The translations under genes were made by a program, and so were the position numbers. The notes below the pieces were generated by a model. The model saw only the letters and a program-made list of their open reading frames with translations, was not told where the DNA came from and made no database searches. From NCBI GenBank assembly GCA_044223665.1, contig JBGALT010000001.1, positions 62,001-126,000 on the forward strand: a stretch of 64,000 nt of DNA, in the 5' to 3' direction. Every line of letters begins with the position of its first letter. Position 1 is the stretch's first letter. Below, in pieces: positions 29,037-38,369 of this stretch. Source of the DNA: JBBSAT01 sp044223665 (GTDB lineage: Bacteria > Myxococcota_A > Polyangia > Polyangiales > Sandaracinaceae).

Positions 29037-30287
29037 ATGCAGTCTGCTCTCGGCCCCGCCCATGGCTCCTTCGCCGACGGCTTCGAGCCCGTCGCGCGCG
29101 TGTTCGCCGAACAGCTCGAGCGCGAAGAGATCGGCGCCGCCTTCAGCGTGTACCACCGCGGCGAGCGCGTGGTGCACCTCTGGGGCGGCCTCGCCGATCG
29201 CGAGACCGGGCGAGCCTGGAACGAGGACACCCGCGTGCTCCTCTTCTCGGTGACCAAGGGCCTGGCGTCGATGGCGCTCTCGCTGCTCGTCGACCGTGGC
29301 GCGCTCGACCCCCAGGCCACCGTCGCGACGTACTGGCCCGGCTTCGCGAAGGCCGGCAAGGACCGAATCACGGTGCGCCAGCTGCTCTCGCACCGCGCGG
29401 GCCTCTGCGCGCTGGAGGCTCCGCTCACGCTCGCGGACGTCTCCGATGCGGACGCACGCCCACGCGTCGCGGCGGCGCTCGAGAGCCAGCGCCCGCTCTG
29501 GGAGCCGGGAACGGATCAGGGCTACCACGCGCTGACGTACGGCCTCTACGCGCGCGAGCTCTTCGAGCGCATCGCCCGCGAGCCGCTCGGCGCGTTCCTC
29601 GACCGCGAGCTCTTCGGCCCGCTGGAGGCCGACGTGTCGGTCGGCACGCCCGCCTCGGTCGACGCGCGCATCGCACGGCTGGTGCCCGCCGATCCGCGCG
29701 AGCAGATCAAGGGGACGCTCGGGACGCTCGTCCGACGAGCGCTGGGCGATCGGGAGGTCTCGCTCGCCGAGGCGCGGATCGGCCGGACCCTGCTGTCGCG
29801 CGAGGGCCTGCCGCGACGCGCGTTCTCGAACCCCGCCGCGAAAGGCGGCATCGCTGCCTACGACCGCCCCGAGGTCTGGCGCTACGGCTTCGCCTCGGCG
29901 GCCGCGACCGGCACTGCCGACGGGATCGCGCGCGCCTATCTGCCGTTCGCCCTCGGCGGGACCGTGGCCGGCCGCCGCTACCTCGCCGAGCGGACCCTCA
30001 CGCCGCTCTACGAGCGCGACGGTTGGTCGGAGCGCGATCGCGTCCTGCAGAAGCCTCTCGGATGGAACCGCGGCTTCCTGAAGGAGCAGACGACGCTCTT
30101 CTCCCCGACGCGCGAGTCCTTCGGGCACCCCGGCCTCGGCGGGGCGCTGGGCTGGTGCGATCCCGTCGAGAAGCTGACGATCGGCTACGCGCTGAACCGG
30201 CTCGACTGGCACGTGCGCTCACCGCGCGCGCTCGCCCTCTGCCACGCGCTCTATCGCTGCGAGCCGATCCGCGCGCAGCGCGGGTGA
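29037..30287 (+). CDS. Serine beta-lactamase-fold hydrolase / esterase (class C-like)
   Basis: 416 residues from the ATG at 29037, with a weak AGGA upstream. The SxxK catalytic tetrad is S71-V-T-K74 in LLFSVTKGLASMALSLL. Downstream is the RITVRQLLSHRAGL motif of the family, then GTDQGYHALTYGLYARELF where the catalytic Tyr sits. A family VIII carboxylesterase or penicillin-binding-protein-like hydrolase is most likely. No signal peptide is visible, so it is probably cytoplasmic, which argues against antibiotic resistance. Near the end, FGHPGLGGALGWCDP matches the HxG box that replaces KTG. Confidence 0.9.
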   Translation: MQSALGPAHGSFADGFEPVARVFAEQLEREEIGAAFSVYHRGERVVHLWGGLADRETGRAWNEDTRVLLFSVTKGLASMALSLLVDRGALDPQATVATYWPGFAKAGKDRITVRQLLSHRAGLCALEAPLTLADVSDADARPRVAAALESQRPLWEPGTDQGYHALTYGLYARELFERIAREPLGAFLDRELFGPLEADVSVGTPASVDARIARLVPADPREQIKGTLGTLVRRALGDREVSLAEARIGRTLLSREGLPRRAFSNPAAKGGIAAYDRPEVWRYGFASAAATGTADGIARAYLPFALGGTVAGRRYLAERTLTPLYERDGWSERDRVLQKPLGWNRGFLKEQTTLFSPTRESFGHPGLGGALGWCDPVEKLTIGYALNRLDWHVRSPRALALCHALYRCEPIRAQRG

Positions 30288-30348
30288 GCCGGAGCCGGGT
30301 CCACGGCGGCGGCCCCGACGCTCGATCGACGCTCTCAGGACGCCGCGG

Positions 30349-30948
30349 TCACGCCTGCCAGACGAGCGACGAGAGCACGACACGCCACGCGCCATCGACG
30401 CGCTGGACGAGATGCCCCTGTCCGTAGAAGCGCGTGCCCGTCTCGACGTAGACGGTGGGCGCCTCCACGCTGGCCGACGGATCGCGCTCGAGGACGCCGG
30501 GCAGATCGCGCCCGTCGCTCACGAGGAGCGCGAACAGCTCGGCGGCGCGCGCATGATCGCCCGCCTCGCACGCGCCCGTGTCCGGGCCCCCGACGGCCCA
30601 GCACGCGCGGACGAAGGCGCAGGCCTCGTGCTCGTCGGGCACGCAGGACTCGGCGAAGGTCGGGCTGGCGCTCAGGCGCAGGACGCGGAGCCTCGTCTGC
30701 ACCGTGCAGTCGTGCGACGCGCGGACGAGCACGACGCGCCCGGGCGAGAGCGGCCCGCTCGCCCCGCCTCCGTCGTCGAAGCGGAGCGCCGCGAGCGCCG
30801 CGCCGAGATCGGAGTCGTCGTCGGCGCACGCGGGCGCGCTCGGCGAGACGTAGTAGCTGCGCATCGGAACGACGGCCGGCGGCGGCGATGCGGGCGCGCC
30901 GCAAGCCGCGAGCAGACAAGAGACCAAGGCGAGCGCGGAGCGCGGCAT
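30349..30948 (-). CDS. Lipoprotein of unknown function
   Basis: 199 residues from the ATG at 30948 (MPRSALALVSCLLAACG, lipobox LLAAC). An ATG at 30969 would add seven residues and also be acceptable. The mature part has paired Cys (CTVQTRL, FAESCVPDEHEACAFVRACW, GACEAG) and ends in a beta-rich ASVEAPTVYVETGTRFYGQG. This resembles a small NTF2-like or SH3-like cone, but I do not recognise the family. It converges with the hydrolase at 29037. Confidence 0.7.
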   Translation of the reverse strand: MPRSALALVSCLLAACGAPASPPPAVVPMRSYYVSPSAPACADDDSDLGAALAALRFDDGGGASGPLSPGRVVLVRASHDCTVQTRLRVLRLSASPTFAESCVPDEHEACAFVRACWAVGGPDTGACEAGDHARAAELFALLVSDGRDLPGVLERDPSASVEAPTVYVETGTRFYGQGHLVQRVDGAWRVVLSSLVWQA

Positions 30949-31156
30949 GCTCGGGGGCGAGCATGGCACGCGCGCGCGCTCCGTACAGGAGCGAGTGGGC
31001 GCGGTGAAGGGCCGTCGAGAAATCGCGGAGCACGGCGACGGTGCGGCTTCGCAGCGGCGCGGGCCGAGAGCTCGTGCTCAGGAACGAAGGAAGCGAGGAA
31101 CGGAGCTGCGTCCGAGCAGGCTTGAGCCGGCGCGCGCCTCCGATCATCCTCGACGC

Positions 31157-31837
31157 ATGATGGGGACTCGGTGCGCGCTCGGGCTCTGGGCCACGGTCGG
31201 ATGGGGGCTCGTTCTCGCGAGCGGTTGCAGCACGCGCCAAGCCGGTCGCGACGCCGCCGCGGTCGATGGGCACGTCGCGGGCGATGCGGGGAGCGAACCC
31301 GATGCCGGCACCGTCCCCGACACCGGCAGCCGTGACGGCGGAGCGGACGCCGCGCTCGACGCGGCGATGGCCGACGCGGCCGCCCTCGACGGGGCGAGCG
31401 TCGATGCGGGGCCCGGCGACGCGGGTGCGCGAGACGCAGCGCTCGATGTGCCCCTCTCGTGCCCGGGCGCGATCGCGATCGCGCCCGGAGACACGCTCGA
31501 CGGGACGACGGTGGGCGCGGGAGACGATCTCGAGCCGGGCGGCAGCCACTGTCCGTCCGCCTCGGCCGACGGAAACGACGTCCTCTATCGGTTCCACGCT
31601 CCGGCGGCGGGGACGTTCCGGTTCGTGGTCACGCCGACCGGAATGGCGTTCGATCCCATGCTGTATCGCGTCTCCGACTGCGCAGCCGCCGCGTGCGTGG
31701 ACGGCACCGTGCTGAACGGCGCCGGCGAGATGGAGACGTTCGACGTCACGGTCGCCGCGGGCGAGGACGTGCTCCTGGTCGTCGACGGGGAGCTCTTCTC
31801 GGAGGGCGCCTACCGCCTCGCGCTCACGGGCATCTGA
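31157..31837 (+). CDS. Lipoprotein with Asp/Ala/Gly-rich spacer and pre-peptidase-like domain
   Basis: 226 residues. The first of two adjacent ATGs is used. The lipobox is LVLASGC. About residues 22-100 are almost only Asp, Ala, Gly and Pro, in DAG-type repeats, a spacer shared by several lipoproteins in this window. The C-terminal 125 residues form a beta-sandwich: PGDTLDGTTVGAGDDLEPGG, then DVLYRFHAPAAGTFRFVV, DPMLYRVSDCA and EDVLLVVDGE. This resembles the bacterial pre-peptidase C-terminal domain. Surface exposure is inferred; no partner is known. Confidence 0.8.
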   Translation: MMGTRCALGLWATVGWGLVLASGCSTRQAGRDAAAVDGHVAGDAGSEPDAGTVPDTGSRDGGADAALDAAMADAAALDGASVDAGPGDAGARDAALDVPLSCPGAIAIAPGDTLDGTTVGAGDDLEPGGSHCPSASADGNDVLYRFHAPAAGTFRFVVTPTGMAFDPMLYRVSDCAAAACVDGTVLNGAGEMETFDVTVAAGEDVLLVVDGELFSEGAYRLALTGI

Positions 31838-31838
31838 T

Positions 31839-31882
31839 CCGGACGGGCGCGGGCCACGCCCGGGACGGAAGGGGCGAGCCAT
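31839..31882 (+). repeat. Interspersed nested palindrome, copy D (partial)
   Basis: Directly after the stop of the 31157 gene. CGGACGGGCGCGGGC, CCACGCCCGGGACGG and GGGGCGAGCC resemble the central and right parts of copies A and F. It lies between co-directional genes here. Confidence 0.4.
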
Positions 31883-31927
31883 CGCACGGCCCGGCCATGC
31901 GCACGCGCGTGGTAGCGTGGGCCACGG

Positions 31928-33754
31928 ATGCAGATCGAGCGCCCGCGGCGAGGGTCCGAGTTCGACTTCGAGCACCTGCTCGGCCTCATGATCGAGCTCA
32001 AGGCGCTCACGGAGGACCAGCGCAAGCTCGCGCTCGGTCGCGAGCGCCTGCAGCGAGCCCGTCTCTCCCAGGCGCCGGCCCGCCAGCAGCTGGGGCTGCG
32101 CGGCGCCGACATCTCGCCGATCGAGCTGCTGGCGAGCTACCAGTTCCCGGACGCTCGCAAGCGACCCGACGTCCTCGACGAGGACCGCATCGTCGTCGCG
32201 GTGGCCGCGCTCGCCGGGATCCCCCACCGCCACATCGATCGCCTCACGCTCGATGCGGCGCTCGTCACGCGGACGTTCTCGCGCGGCTACGCGCGCAAGC
32301 ACGGCCTCTTGCCGCTCGAGTCGAGCGCCTCGAGCTTCGTGATCGCCGTCACGAACCCCTTCGACGACGAGCTGCTCGACGACGTGCGATCGCTCGTGCG
32401 GCGGGACGTGGCGCCCGTGCTCGCCGGCCCCACCGAGATCCAGCGCGCGATCGCCGAGATCTACGGCTTCCGCGCCTCCATCCAGAACGCCCAGGCCCAG
32501 GCGCTCGGGCGGCGCGGTGCGGGAGACCTCGAGCAGTTCTTCCAGCTCGCCAACACGAACGAGCTGGACCCGGCAGCGGCACCGATCGTCTCGGCGGTCG
32601 ACTTCGTCCTCAACTACGCGTTCGACCAGCGCGCGAGCGACATCCACCTCGAGCCGCAGCGCGACGAGAGCCTCGTGCGCATGCGCATCGATGGCGTCCT
32701 GCACACCATCTACCGCATCCCGCGCGCGCTCCACGGCGCGATCACCAACCGCCTCAAGATCATGGCGCGCCTCGACATCTCGTCGCGCAAGCCCCAGGAC
32801 GGCCGCATCCGCATCGGCCGCGGCGAGACCGATCTGGACCTCCGGATCAGCGCCCTGCCCACGACCTTCGGCGACAAGCTCGTCGTGCGCGTGCTCGATC
32901 CGGGGATGCTGCTCCGCGATCTGTCGGAGCTCGGCTTCCTCGACGACGAGCGGGGCACGCTCGAGTCGTGGCTCGCCCGCCCGAGCGGGCTCGTGCTCGT
33001 CACCGGCCCGACCGGCTCGGGCAAGACGACGACGCTCTACTCGGCGCTCCGCGCGATCGCGACGAGCGAGCTGAACGTGCTGACGCTCGAGGACCCGATC
33101 GAGGTCGTGATGGACGGCATCACCCAGGTCGCCGCGAACCCGAAGACCGGCACGAGCTTCGCGGAGGCGCTGCGCCACGTGCTCCGGCAGGACCCCGACG
33201 TCCTCATGATCGGCGAGATCCGCGATCGCGAGACGGCCGACCACGCGCTCCAGGCGGCGCTCACCGGCCACCTGGTCCTGTCGACCTTGCACACCAACGA
33301 CTCCGTCGGCGCGGTCGCGCGCCTGACCGAGCTCGGCGCGCCCCCCTTCCTCGTGGCCGCGACGGTGACCGGTGTCGTCGCCCAGCGCCTGGTGCGCAAG
33401 GTCTGTGCTTCCTGCGGCGAGGACGTGGTGCTGACGACCGACGAGCTGGCCGCGCTCGGCGTGCGCCACCCCGACGAGCACGCCGGCATGCTGCTCGCGC
33501 GACGCGGTGCAGGGTGCCCGCGCTGCCGCTTCACCGGCTACTACGGGCGGTCGGCGATCTTCGAGCTCTTCGGCTCGAGCCCGCGCATCCGCCAGCTCGT
33601 CGCCGAGGGTACGACGCCCGAGGCGCTCCATCGCGCCGCGCGGCAGGACGGCCTGCGCACGCTGCGCGAGCACGCGGTGCGCAAGGTCGCGCTGGGCGCG
33701 ACCTCGGTCGAAGAGGCCCTGCGCGCGACCGCCGACGTGGAGAGCGCCCGATGA
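31928..33754 (+). CDS. GspE/PilB-type secretion or pilus ATPase
   Basis: 608 residues. The N-terminal 190 residues hold a GspE_N-like domain (DRIVVAVAALAGIPHRHIDR...KHGLLPLESSASSFVIAVTNPFD). The ATPase core includes ASDIHLEPQ, RMRIDGVLH, Walker A GPTGSGKT (360-367, Lys366), the Asp box LTLEDPIE, Walker B LMIGEIRDRETA and the His box LSTLHTND. A four-Cys zinc site (CASC...CPRC) follows, typical of GspE and PilB. It would power a type II secretion-like or type IV pilus-like assembly. The next gene overlaps by 4 nt (ATGA), so the three-gene operon has no other pilus gene in the window. Confidence 0.93.
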   Translation: MQIERPRRGSEFDFEHLLGLMIELKALTEDQRKLALGRERLQRARLSQAPARQQLGLRGADISPIELLASYQFPDARKRPDVLDEDRIVVAVAALAGIPHRHIDRLTLDAALVTRTFSRGYARKHGLLPLESSASSFVIAVTNPFDDELLDDVRSLVRRDVAPVLAGPTEIQRAIAEIYGFRASIQNAQAQALGRRGAGDLEQFFQLANTNELDPAAAPIVSAVDFVLNYAFDQRASDIHLEPQRDESLVRMRIDGVLHTIYRIPRALHGAITNRLKIMARLDISSRKPQDGRIRIGRGETDLDLRISALPTTFGDKLVVRVLDPGMLLRDLSELGFLDDERGTLESWLARPSGLVLVTGPTGSGKTTTLYSALRAIATSELNVLTLEDPIEVVMDGITQVAANPKTGTSFAEALRHVLRQDPDVLMIGEIRDRETADHALQAALTGHLVLSTLHTNDSVGAVARLTELGAPPFLVAATVTGVVAQRLVRKVCASCGEDVVLTTDELAALGVRHPDEHAGMLLARRGAGCPRCRFTGYYGRSAIFELFGSSPRIRQLVAEGTTPEALHRAARQDGLRTLREHAVRKVALGATSVEEALRATADVESAR

Positions 33755-35268
33755 GCGCGCCCGACGACGACCGCGGCATGCTCTCGCTGGCGAGCGACCT
33801 CGCGCTCGCGGGGCGCTCGGGGAGCGCGATCGTTCGGGTCGACACCGACGAAGAGACGCGCGCGCTCGCCCAGTGCGCGGCGGCGGCCGCGGAGCTCGAG
33901 GCGCCGCTCTTCACGTGGACGTGCCACCGCGGCCTCTCCCCGGTCGCGCAGGAAGCGCGCGATCCGATCGAGGCCCTCGATGCGATCGCGCGCGCGCCCG
34001 CGCCGCTCGTCGCCGCACTGCTCGACTTCGGCCCCTGGCTGGCCGATCCGCGCGTCGTGCGGAAGCTGAAGGACCTGCTGCCCGCGCTCGAGGCGGAGCG
34101 CCGCCTGCTCGTGCTGGTCGGCGAGCGCGCCGAGCTGCCACCCTCCCTGCGCCTCCACGCCCGCGTGCTGGTGCTGCCGCTGCCCGAGGCGGCCGAGCGG
34201 CGCGAGATCGTGCGGGCGGCGCTCGCGGAGAAGGGGAGCACCGCCTCCGAGCGCGAGGTGGATCGTCTCGTGCTCGTCGCCGCCGGTCTGTCGGGCGTGC
34301 AGCTGCGCCGCGCGGTGCTGGCCGCGCTCGCGCGGAGCGGCGGCATCGGATCCGTCGCGCTCGAGCGCGTCGCCGAGGAGAAGCGGGCGCTCCTCGCGCA
34401 CGATCTCGGTCTCGAGCACGTGCGCACGACGGAGACGCTCGACACGCTGGGCGGCCTCGAGAGCTTCAAGGAATGGGTCGACGAGCGGGCGACGACGCTC
34501 GACCCCAGCGCGGCCCGCTTCGGCCTCTCCCCTCCCCGCGGCGTCTTGCTCCTCGGCGTGCAGGGCTGCGGCAAGTCGCTGGCCGCCAAGTGCGTCGCCG
34601 CGCGCTTCGGCATTCCGCTCGTGCGTCTCGACCTTCCGCGCGTGCTCGGCGCGAGCGAGGGCGGCCCGAGCGCCGAGGAAGGCATGCGGCGGGCGATCGA
34701 GGCGGTGGAGATGCTCGCTCCCGTCGCGCTCTGGGTCGACGAGATCGAGAAGGGCTTCGCGGGGGCGCGCGGCGGCACCGACAGCCGCGCGGCACGGCTG
34801 CTCGGCGCGTTCTCCACGTGGCTCCAGGAGCGCACGAGCGGGGTCTTCGTGGTCGCTACCGCGAACGACGTCTCCGGGCTGCCGCCCGAGCTCTTGCGCC
34901 GCGGGCGCTTCGACGATCTCTTCTTCGTCGACCTTCCGGACCACGACGCACGACGGGCGATCCTCGCGCTGCACCTGCGCAAGCGCGGGCGCGATCCGAA
35001 GGCCTTCGATCTCGACGCGCTCGCGGAAGCGACCCGCGAGCTCTCGGGGGCCGAGCTCGAGCAGCTCGTCGTGGCCGCGCTCCACCGTGCCTTCGCCATC
35101 GGCCGCGAGCCGACCGACGGCGACCTGCGGCACGCGGGGCGCGACGTGGTGCCGCTCTCGCGCACGTACGCCGAGCAGATCAAGGAGCTTCGCGACTGGG
35201 CGCGTGGGCGCGCGCGGGCGGCCGGCCGCGAAGGCGCCGTCGTGGACCTCTTCCGCCGGGTGCGCTGA
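33751..35268 (+). CDS. Ycf46-like AAA ATPase
   Basis: 505 residues; the start overlaps the previous stop as ATGA. The N-terminal half (to about residue 220) is a RecA-like domain without a P-loop, as in the Ycf46 family. The C-terminal AAA+ module has Walker A GVQGCGKS (Lys275), Walker B WVDEIEK (Asp330, Glu331), sensor ATANDVSGLP and arginine finger RRGRFDDLFFVDLPD. It is a cytoplasmic remodelling ATPase with unknown substrate. Sharing an operon with a GspE-type ATPase suggests help with assembly or regulation, but that is inference. Confidence 0.9.
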   Translation: MSAPDDDRGMLSLASDLALAGRSGSAIVRVDTDEETRALAQCAAAAAELEAPLFTWTCHRGLSPVAQEARDPIEALDAIARAPAPLVAALLDFGPWLADPRVVRKLKDLLPALEAERRLLVLVGERAELPPSLRLHARVLVLPLPEAAERREIVRAALAEKGSTASEREVDRLVLVAAGLSGVQLRRAVLAALARSGGIGSVALERVAEEKRALLAHDLGLEHVRTTETLDTLGGLESFKEWVDERATTLDPSAARFGLSPPRGVLLLGVQGCGKSLAAKCVAARFGIPLVRLDLPRVLGASEGGPSAEEGMRRAIEAVEMLAPVALWVDEIEKGFAGARGGTDSRAARLLGAFSTWLQERTSGVFVVATANDVSGLPPELLRRGRFDDLFFVDLPDHDARRAILALHLRKRGRDPKAFDLDALAEATRELSGAELEQLVVAALHRAFAIGREPTDGDLRHAGRDVVPLSRTYAEQIKELRDWARGRARAAGREGAVVDLFRRVR

Positions 35269-35271
35269 GCG

Positions 35272-36639
35272 ATGGACGAGGAGCGCTTCGACGTCGCGCT
35301 CGTGGGCGTCGACCCGACGCGACCGCGCGCGGAGGTGATCACGGGGCTGGCGCGGCGCCTGGTGAAGAGCGCGGAGGAGGTCGAGGAGCTGATCGCGCGC
35401 GCGCCCTCGCCGGTGCTCCGGTCGGTGGCGGCGAGCGACGTGCCGGGGCTGCTCGACGAGCTGCGCGATCTCGGCGCGCGCGTGAAGAGGCAGCGAGCGC
35501 TTCCGCTCGTTCCGACCGAGGCAAGAGGCCCCGACGCGACGACGATCGAGCTGCTCGGAGCCTCGCGCGTGGACGAGGCGAGCCCGATCGAGCCCGCGGC
35601 GGTCGCGGAGCACGCCTCGCCGGCCTCGATGGCCCCGGCCCCGATCGAGTCGGTCGCGTCGATCGCGTCGATGGCGGAGCCCGCGCTCCCGACCGATCCG
35701 CTTCCGCCGAGCGACACCGCCGAGGGTCCGCCCTCCCCGCCCCCGGCCCTCGCGCCGCGACCGGACGCGGCTTGGCTCGTTCCGAAGTCGCTTCCCGAGG
35801 GGACGTTCTCGAAGGAGCCGGCCCGGAAGGTCGCCCCCGCGCCGCTCGCCGAGCGCGCCCCTTCCGCCGCACGCCGCGGACGCGCCGAGAGGCTCTCGAG
35901 CGTCGAGCCCGCTGCGCACTTCTTCGAGGCGCTGCCGCGTGCCTTGCGTGCGCCCTTCGGCCGCGCGCTCGCGCTCCCCTCGGCGCTCGCGCCGCTGCTC
36001 GGCGCGCTCGCGATCGCGCTCGTCGCACTGGGGCTCCGGAGCGGTGAGCCGCTCGGCCCGCTCGGCGTCGCGCTCGGAGCGACCGCCGCGGCGGGGTTTC
36101 TCGGGCTCGTCCTGCAGCTCGCGTCGAGCGCGATGTCGGCGACCGCCAGCGCTCGGCCCCCGCAGCCGCTCCCCGCGCGCCTCTTGCCGGACTACCTCGG
36201 CCCCGGCGCGCGCCTCCTCGTCGGCGAAGGCGCGCTCGTGTGGCTCGCGTTCGCAGCGCGCGACGGGCTCGCGACGCACGCGCTCGCGCCGCTCGCGACT
36301 CCGGTCCTGGCCTGTTCCGTCTTCCTCTACGCGACGCTCACGTTCGCGCTGGTCGTGGCGAACGGGACGACGCTCTCCTTGCTCGACGTCGCGCACGCCT
36401 GGACGCTCCTCTGGCGCGGCGGCCTCCGGACACTCGTGCTGCTGGCGCTCGGCGGGCTCCCGCTCGTCCTGGGCGCGATCGGTGCCATCACGGTCGTGGA
36501 CATGGCGTCCCACGCGCGCACGCTGCGCGTGGTCGTGGCCGATCTCGCGATCCTCGGCCCGGCCGCCGCGGCCGCGTCGACCCTGGGCGCCTCGATCACC
36601 GGAAGCCTCGTCGCTCTGCTCGTCCGCGCTCGCGAATGA
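35272..36639 (+). CDS. Multi-spanning membrane protein with L7/L12-like N-terminal segment
   Basis: 455 residues, starting 3 nt after the Ycf46-like gene, so it belongs to that operon. Residues 7-70 (VALVGVDPTRPRAEVITGLA..., VPGLLDELRDLGARVKRQ) look like the C-terminal domain of ribosomal protein L7/L12, a short alpha/beta fold. A Pro/Ala-rich region spans about 75-225. From about residue 230 come roughly six hydrophobic segments with few charges. This is an uncharacterised family. It may anchor or sense for the upstream ATPases; no more can be said from sequence. Confidence 0.75.
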   Translation: MDEERFDVALVGVDPTRPRAEVITGLARRLVKSAEEVEELIARAPSPVLRSVAASDVPGLLDELRDLGARVKRQRALPLVPTEARGPDATTIELLGASRVDEASPIEPAAVAEHASPASMAPAPIESVASIASMAEPALPTDPLPPSDTAEGPPSPPPALAPRPDAAWLVPKSLPEGTFSKEPARKVAPAPLAERAPSAARRGRAERLSSVEPAAHFFEALPRALRAPFGRALALPSALAPLLGALAIALVALGLRSGEPLGPLGVALGATAAAGFLGLVLQLASSAMSATASARPPQPLPARLLPDYLGPGARLLVGEGALVWLAFAARDGLATHALAPLATPVLACSVFLYATLTFALVVANGTTLSLLDVAHAWTLLWRGGLRTLVLLALGGLPLVLGAIGAITVVDMASHARTLRVVVADLAILGPAAAAASTLGASITGSLVALLVRARE

Positions 36640-36682
36640 ATCGGCATTCATCCGCGGGCCGGTTCGGGCTAGGCTGCCCCAC

Positions 36683-38293
36683 ATGGCGAACGGGTACCCC
36701 GCGATCCGCTCCCGGCTCGACGCGAAGAGCGAGCTCTTCGCGAAGAACCGCGAGGGCAACCTCCAGACGCTCGACAAGCTCGACAAGCACCTGAGCACCG
36801 CGCGCGAAGGCGGCGGCGCGAAGTACAACGAGCGCCACACCGGGGCCGGCAAGCTCTTGCCGCGCGAGCGCGTCGAGAAGCTCATCGACCCCGGCGGCTG
36901 GTTCCTCGAGATCGCGCCCCTCGCCGGGCTGAACATCGCCGGCCACACGCCGGGTGCGAGCATCGTGGGCGGCGTCGGCGTCGTGAGCGGCGTCGAGTGC
37001 ATGATCACGGCGAGCGAGGCGACCGTGAAGGGCGGCGCCATGAGCGAGTACTCCGTGATCAAGGGCGGGCGCCTCTCCGACCTCACCGAGCAGAACGGCC
37101 TTCCTTCGATCTCGCTCATCGAGAGCGCGGGCGCGGACCTGCCGAACCAGTCGAAGATCTTCGTGCACGGCGGGCGCGCGTTCCGCGATCTCACGCGGCG
37201 TAGCGAGCAACGCGCGCCGACCCTCTGCCTCGTCTTCGGCAGCTCGACGGCCGGCGGCGCCTACATGCCGGGCATGAGCGACTACGTCGTGATGGTGAAG
37301 AAGCAGGCGCAGGTCTATCTCGGCGGCCCGCCGCTCGTGAAGATGGCGACCGGCGAGGAGACGACGCACGAAGAGCTCGGCGGCGCCGAGATGCACAGCC
37401 GCGTGTCGGGCGTGAGCGACTACCTCGCCGAGGACGAGCTCGACTGCATCCGCCTCGGCCGCGAGATCGTCTCGCACCTGAACTGGAAGAAGCAGGGCCC
37501 GAAGGCGCGCAAGCAGGTCGAGGAGCCGCTCTACTCGCAGGAGGACTTGCTCGGCATCGCGAGCGCCGACGTGCGCATCCCCTTCGACCAGCGCGAGGTG
37601 ATCGCGCGCATCGTCGACGGCTCCCGCTTCAGCGAGTTCAAGCCGCTCTACGGCCCCGAGCTCGTGTGCGGCTGGGCCGAGATCCACGGCTATCCGGTGG
37701 GCATCCTCGCCAACAACGGCATCTTGTTCACGGCGTGCGCGAACAAGGGCGCGCAGTTCATCCAGCTCTGCAACCAGAGCAACATCCCGCTCCTCTACCT
37801 CCAGAACATCGTCGGCTTCATGGTCGGCAAGAAGTACGAAGAAGAAGGCATCATCAAGGCGGGCGCCAAGATGATCAACGCGGTGTCGAACAGCACCGTG
37901 CCGAGCATCACCATCATGACGGGCGCGAGCTACGGCGCGGGCAACTACGGCATGGCGGGGCGCGCCTACAAGCCGAACTTCCTGTTCACCTGGCCCAACC
38001 ACCGCATCGCCGTCATGGGCGGCAAGCAGCTCGCCGGCGTGCTCGACATCATCCAGCGCGAGGCCGCCGCCAAGAAGGGCGAGGCCGTCGACGAGATGAA
38101 GCTCGGCGGCATGAAGCAGATGATCGAGGCGCAGGTCGACGCCGAGAGCGACCCCTTCTTCGCCACCGCGCGCGTCTGGGACGACGGCATCATCGACCCG
38201 CGCGACACGCGCACGGTCGTCGGCATGTCGCTCTCGATCGCGCACACCAAGCCTGTCGAGGGAACGACCTCGTGGGGCGTGTTCAGACACTAG
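36683..38293 (+). CDS. Biotin-dependent acyl-CoA carboxylase, carboxyltransferase (beta) subunit
   Basis: 536 residues from the ATG at 36683. The crotonase-fold carboxyltransferase halves are visible. The N-terminal half has IESAGADLPNQSKIFVHGGR, FGSSTAGGAYMPGMSDYVVMVKKQ, and LGGPPLVKMATGEETTHEELGGAEMHS. The C-terminal half has PLYGPELVCGWAEIHG, TACANKGAQFIQLCNQ and GASYGAGNYGMAGRAY. Length and motifs fit methylcrotonoyl-CoA carboxylase beta best (about 535 residues), though an acetyl- or propionyl-CoA-specific enzyme cannot be excluded. It moves CO2 from carboxybiotin to acyl-CoA and works with the subunit encoded 77 bp downstream. An inverted repeat (ATGAAT/ATTCAT) lies just upstream. Confidence 0.92.
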   Translation: MANGYPAIRSRLDAKSELFAKNREGNLQTLDKLDKHLSTAREGGGAKYNERHTGAGKLLPRERVEKLIDPGGWFLEIAPLAGLNIAGHTPGASIVGGVGVVSGVECMITASEATVKGGAMSEYSVIKGGRLSDLTEQNGLPSISLIESAGADLPNQSKIFVHGGRAFRDLTRRSEQRAPTLCLVFGSSTAGGAYMPGMSDYVVMVKKQAQVYLGGPPLVKMATGEETTHEELGGAEMHSRVSGVSDYLAEDELDCIRLGREIVSHLNWKKQGPKARKQVEEPLYSQEDLLGIASADVRIPFDQREVIARIVDGSRFSEFKPLYGPELVCGWAEIHGYPVGILANNGILFTACANKGAQFIQLCNQSNIPLLYLQNIVGFMVGKKYEEEGIIKAGAKMINAVSNSTVPSITIMTGASYGAGNYGMAGRAYKPNFLFTWPNHRIAVMGGKQLAGVLDIIQREAAAKKGEAVDEMKLGGMKQMIEAQVDAESDPFFATARVWDDGIIDPRDTRTVVGMSLSIAHTKPVEGTTSWGVFRH

Positions 38294-38324
38294 TCTCCGC
38301 GCGCCGTGCGCCGCGGAGCTCGAT

Positions 38325-38363
38325 CCCCTCTCCCACTCCGTGGGAGAGGGCTAGGGTGAGGGT
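38325..38363 (+). repeat. Palindromic REP-like element of the CCCTCTCCCA type
   Basis: CCCTCTCCCA (38326-38335), a five-base loop, then TGGGAGAGGG (38341-38350), followed by GGGTGAGGG. This motif recurs in intergenic regions of many proteobacteria. Here it lies between the two carboxylase subunit genes. Its GTGAGGG may also serve as the ribosome binding region of the next gene. Transcript processing or attenuation between the two genes is possible. Confidence 0.6.
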
Positions 38364-38369
38364 CCGTTC

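Noticed and set aside
29037..30287. Antibiotic-resistance beta-lactamase
   Set aside because: The SxxK motif is present but there is no signal peptide. The HxG box and overall pattern fit esterase-like family members better.
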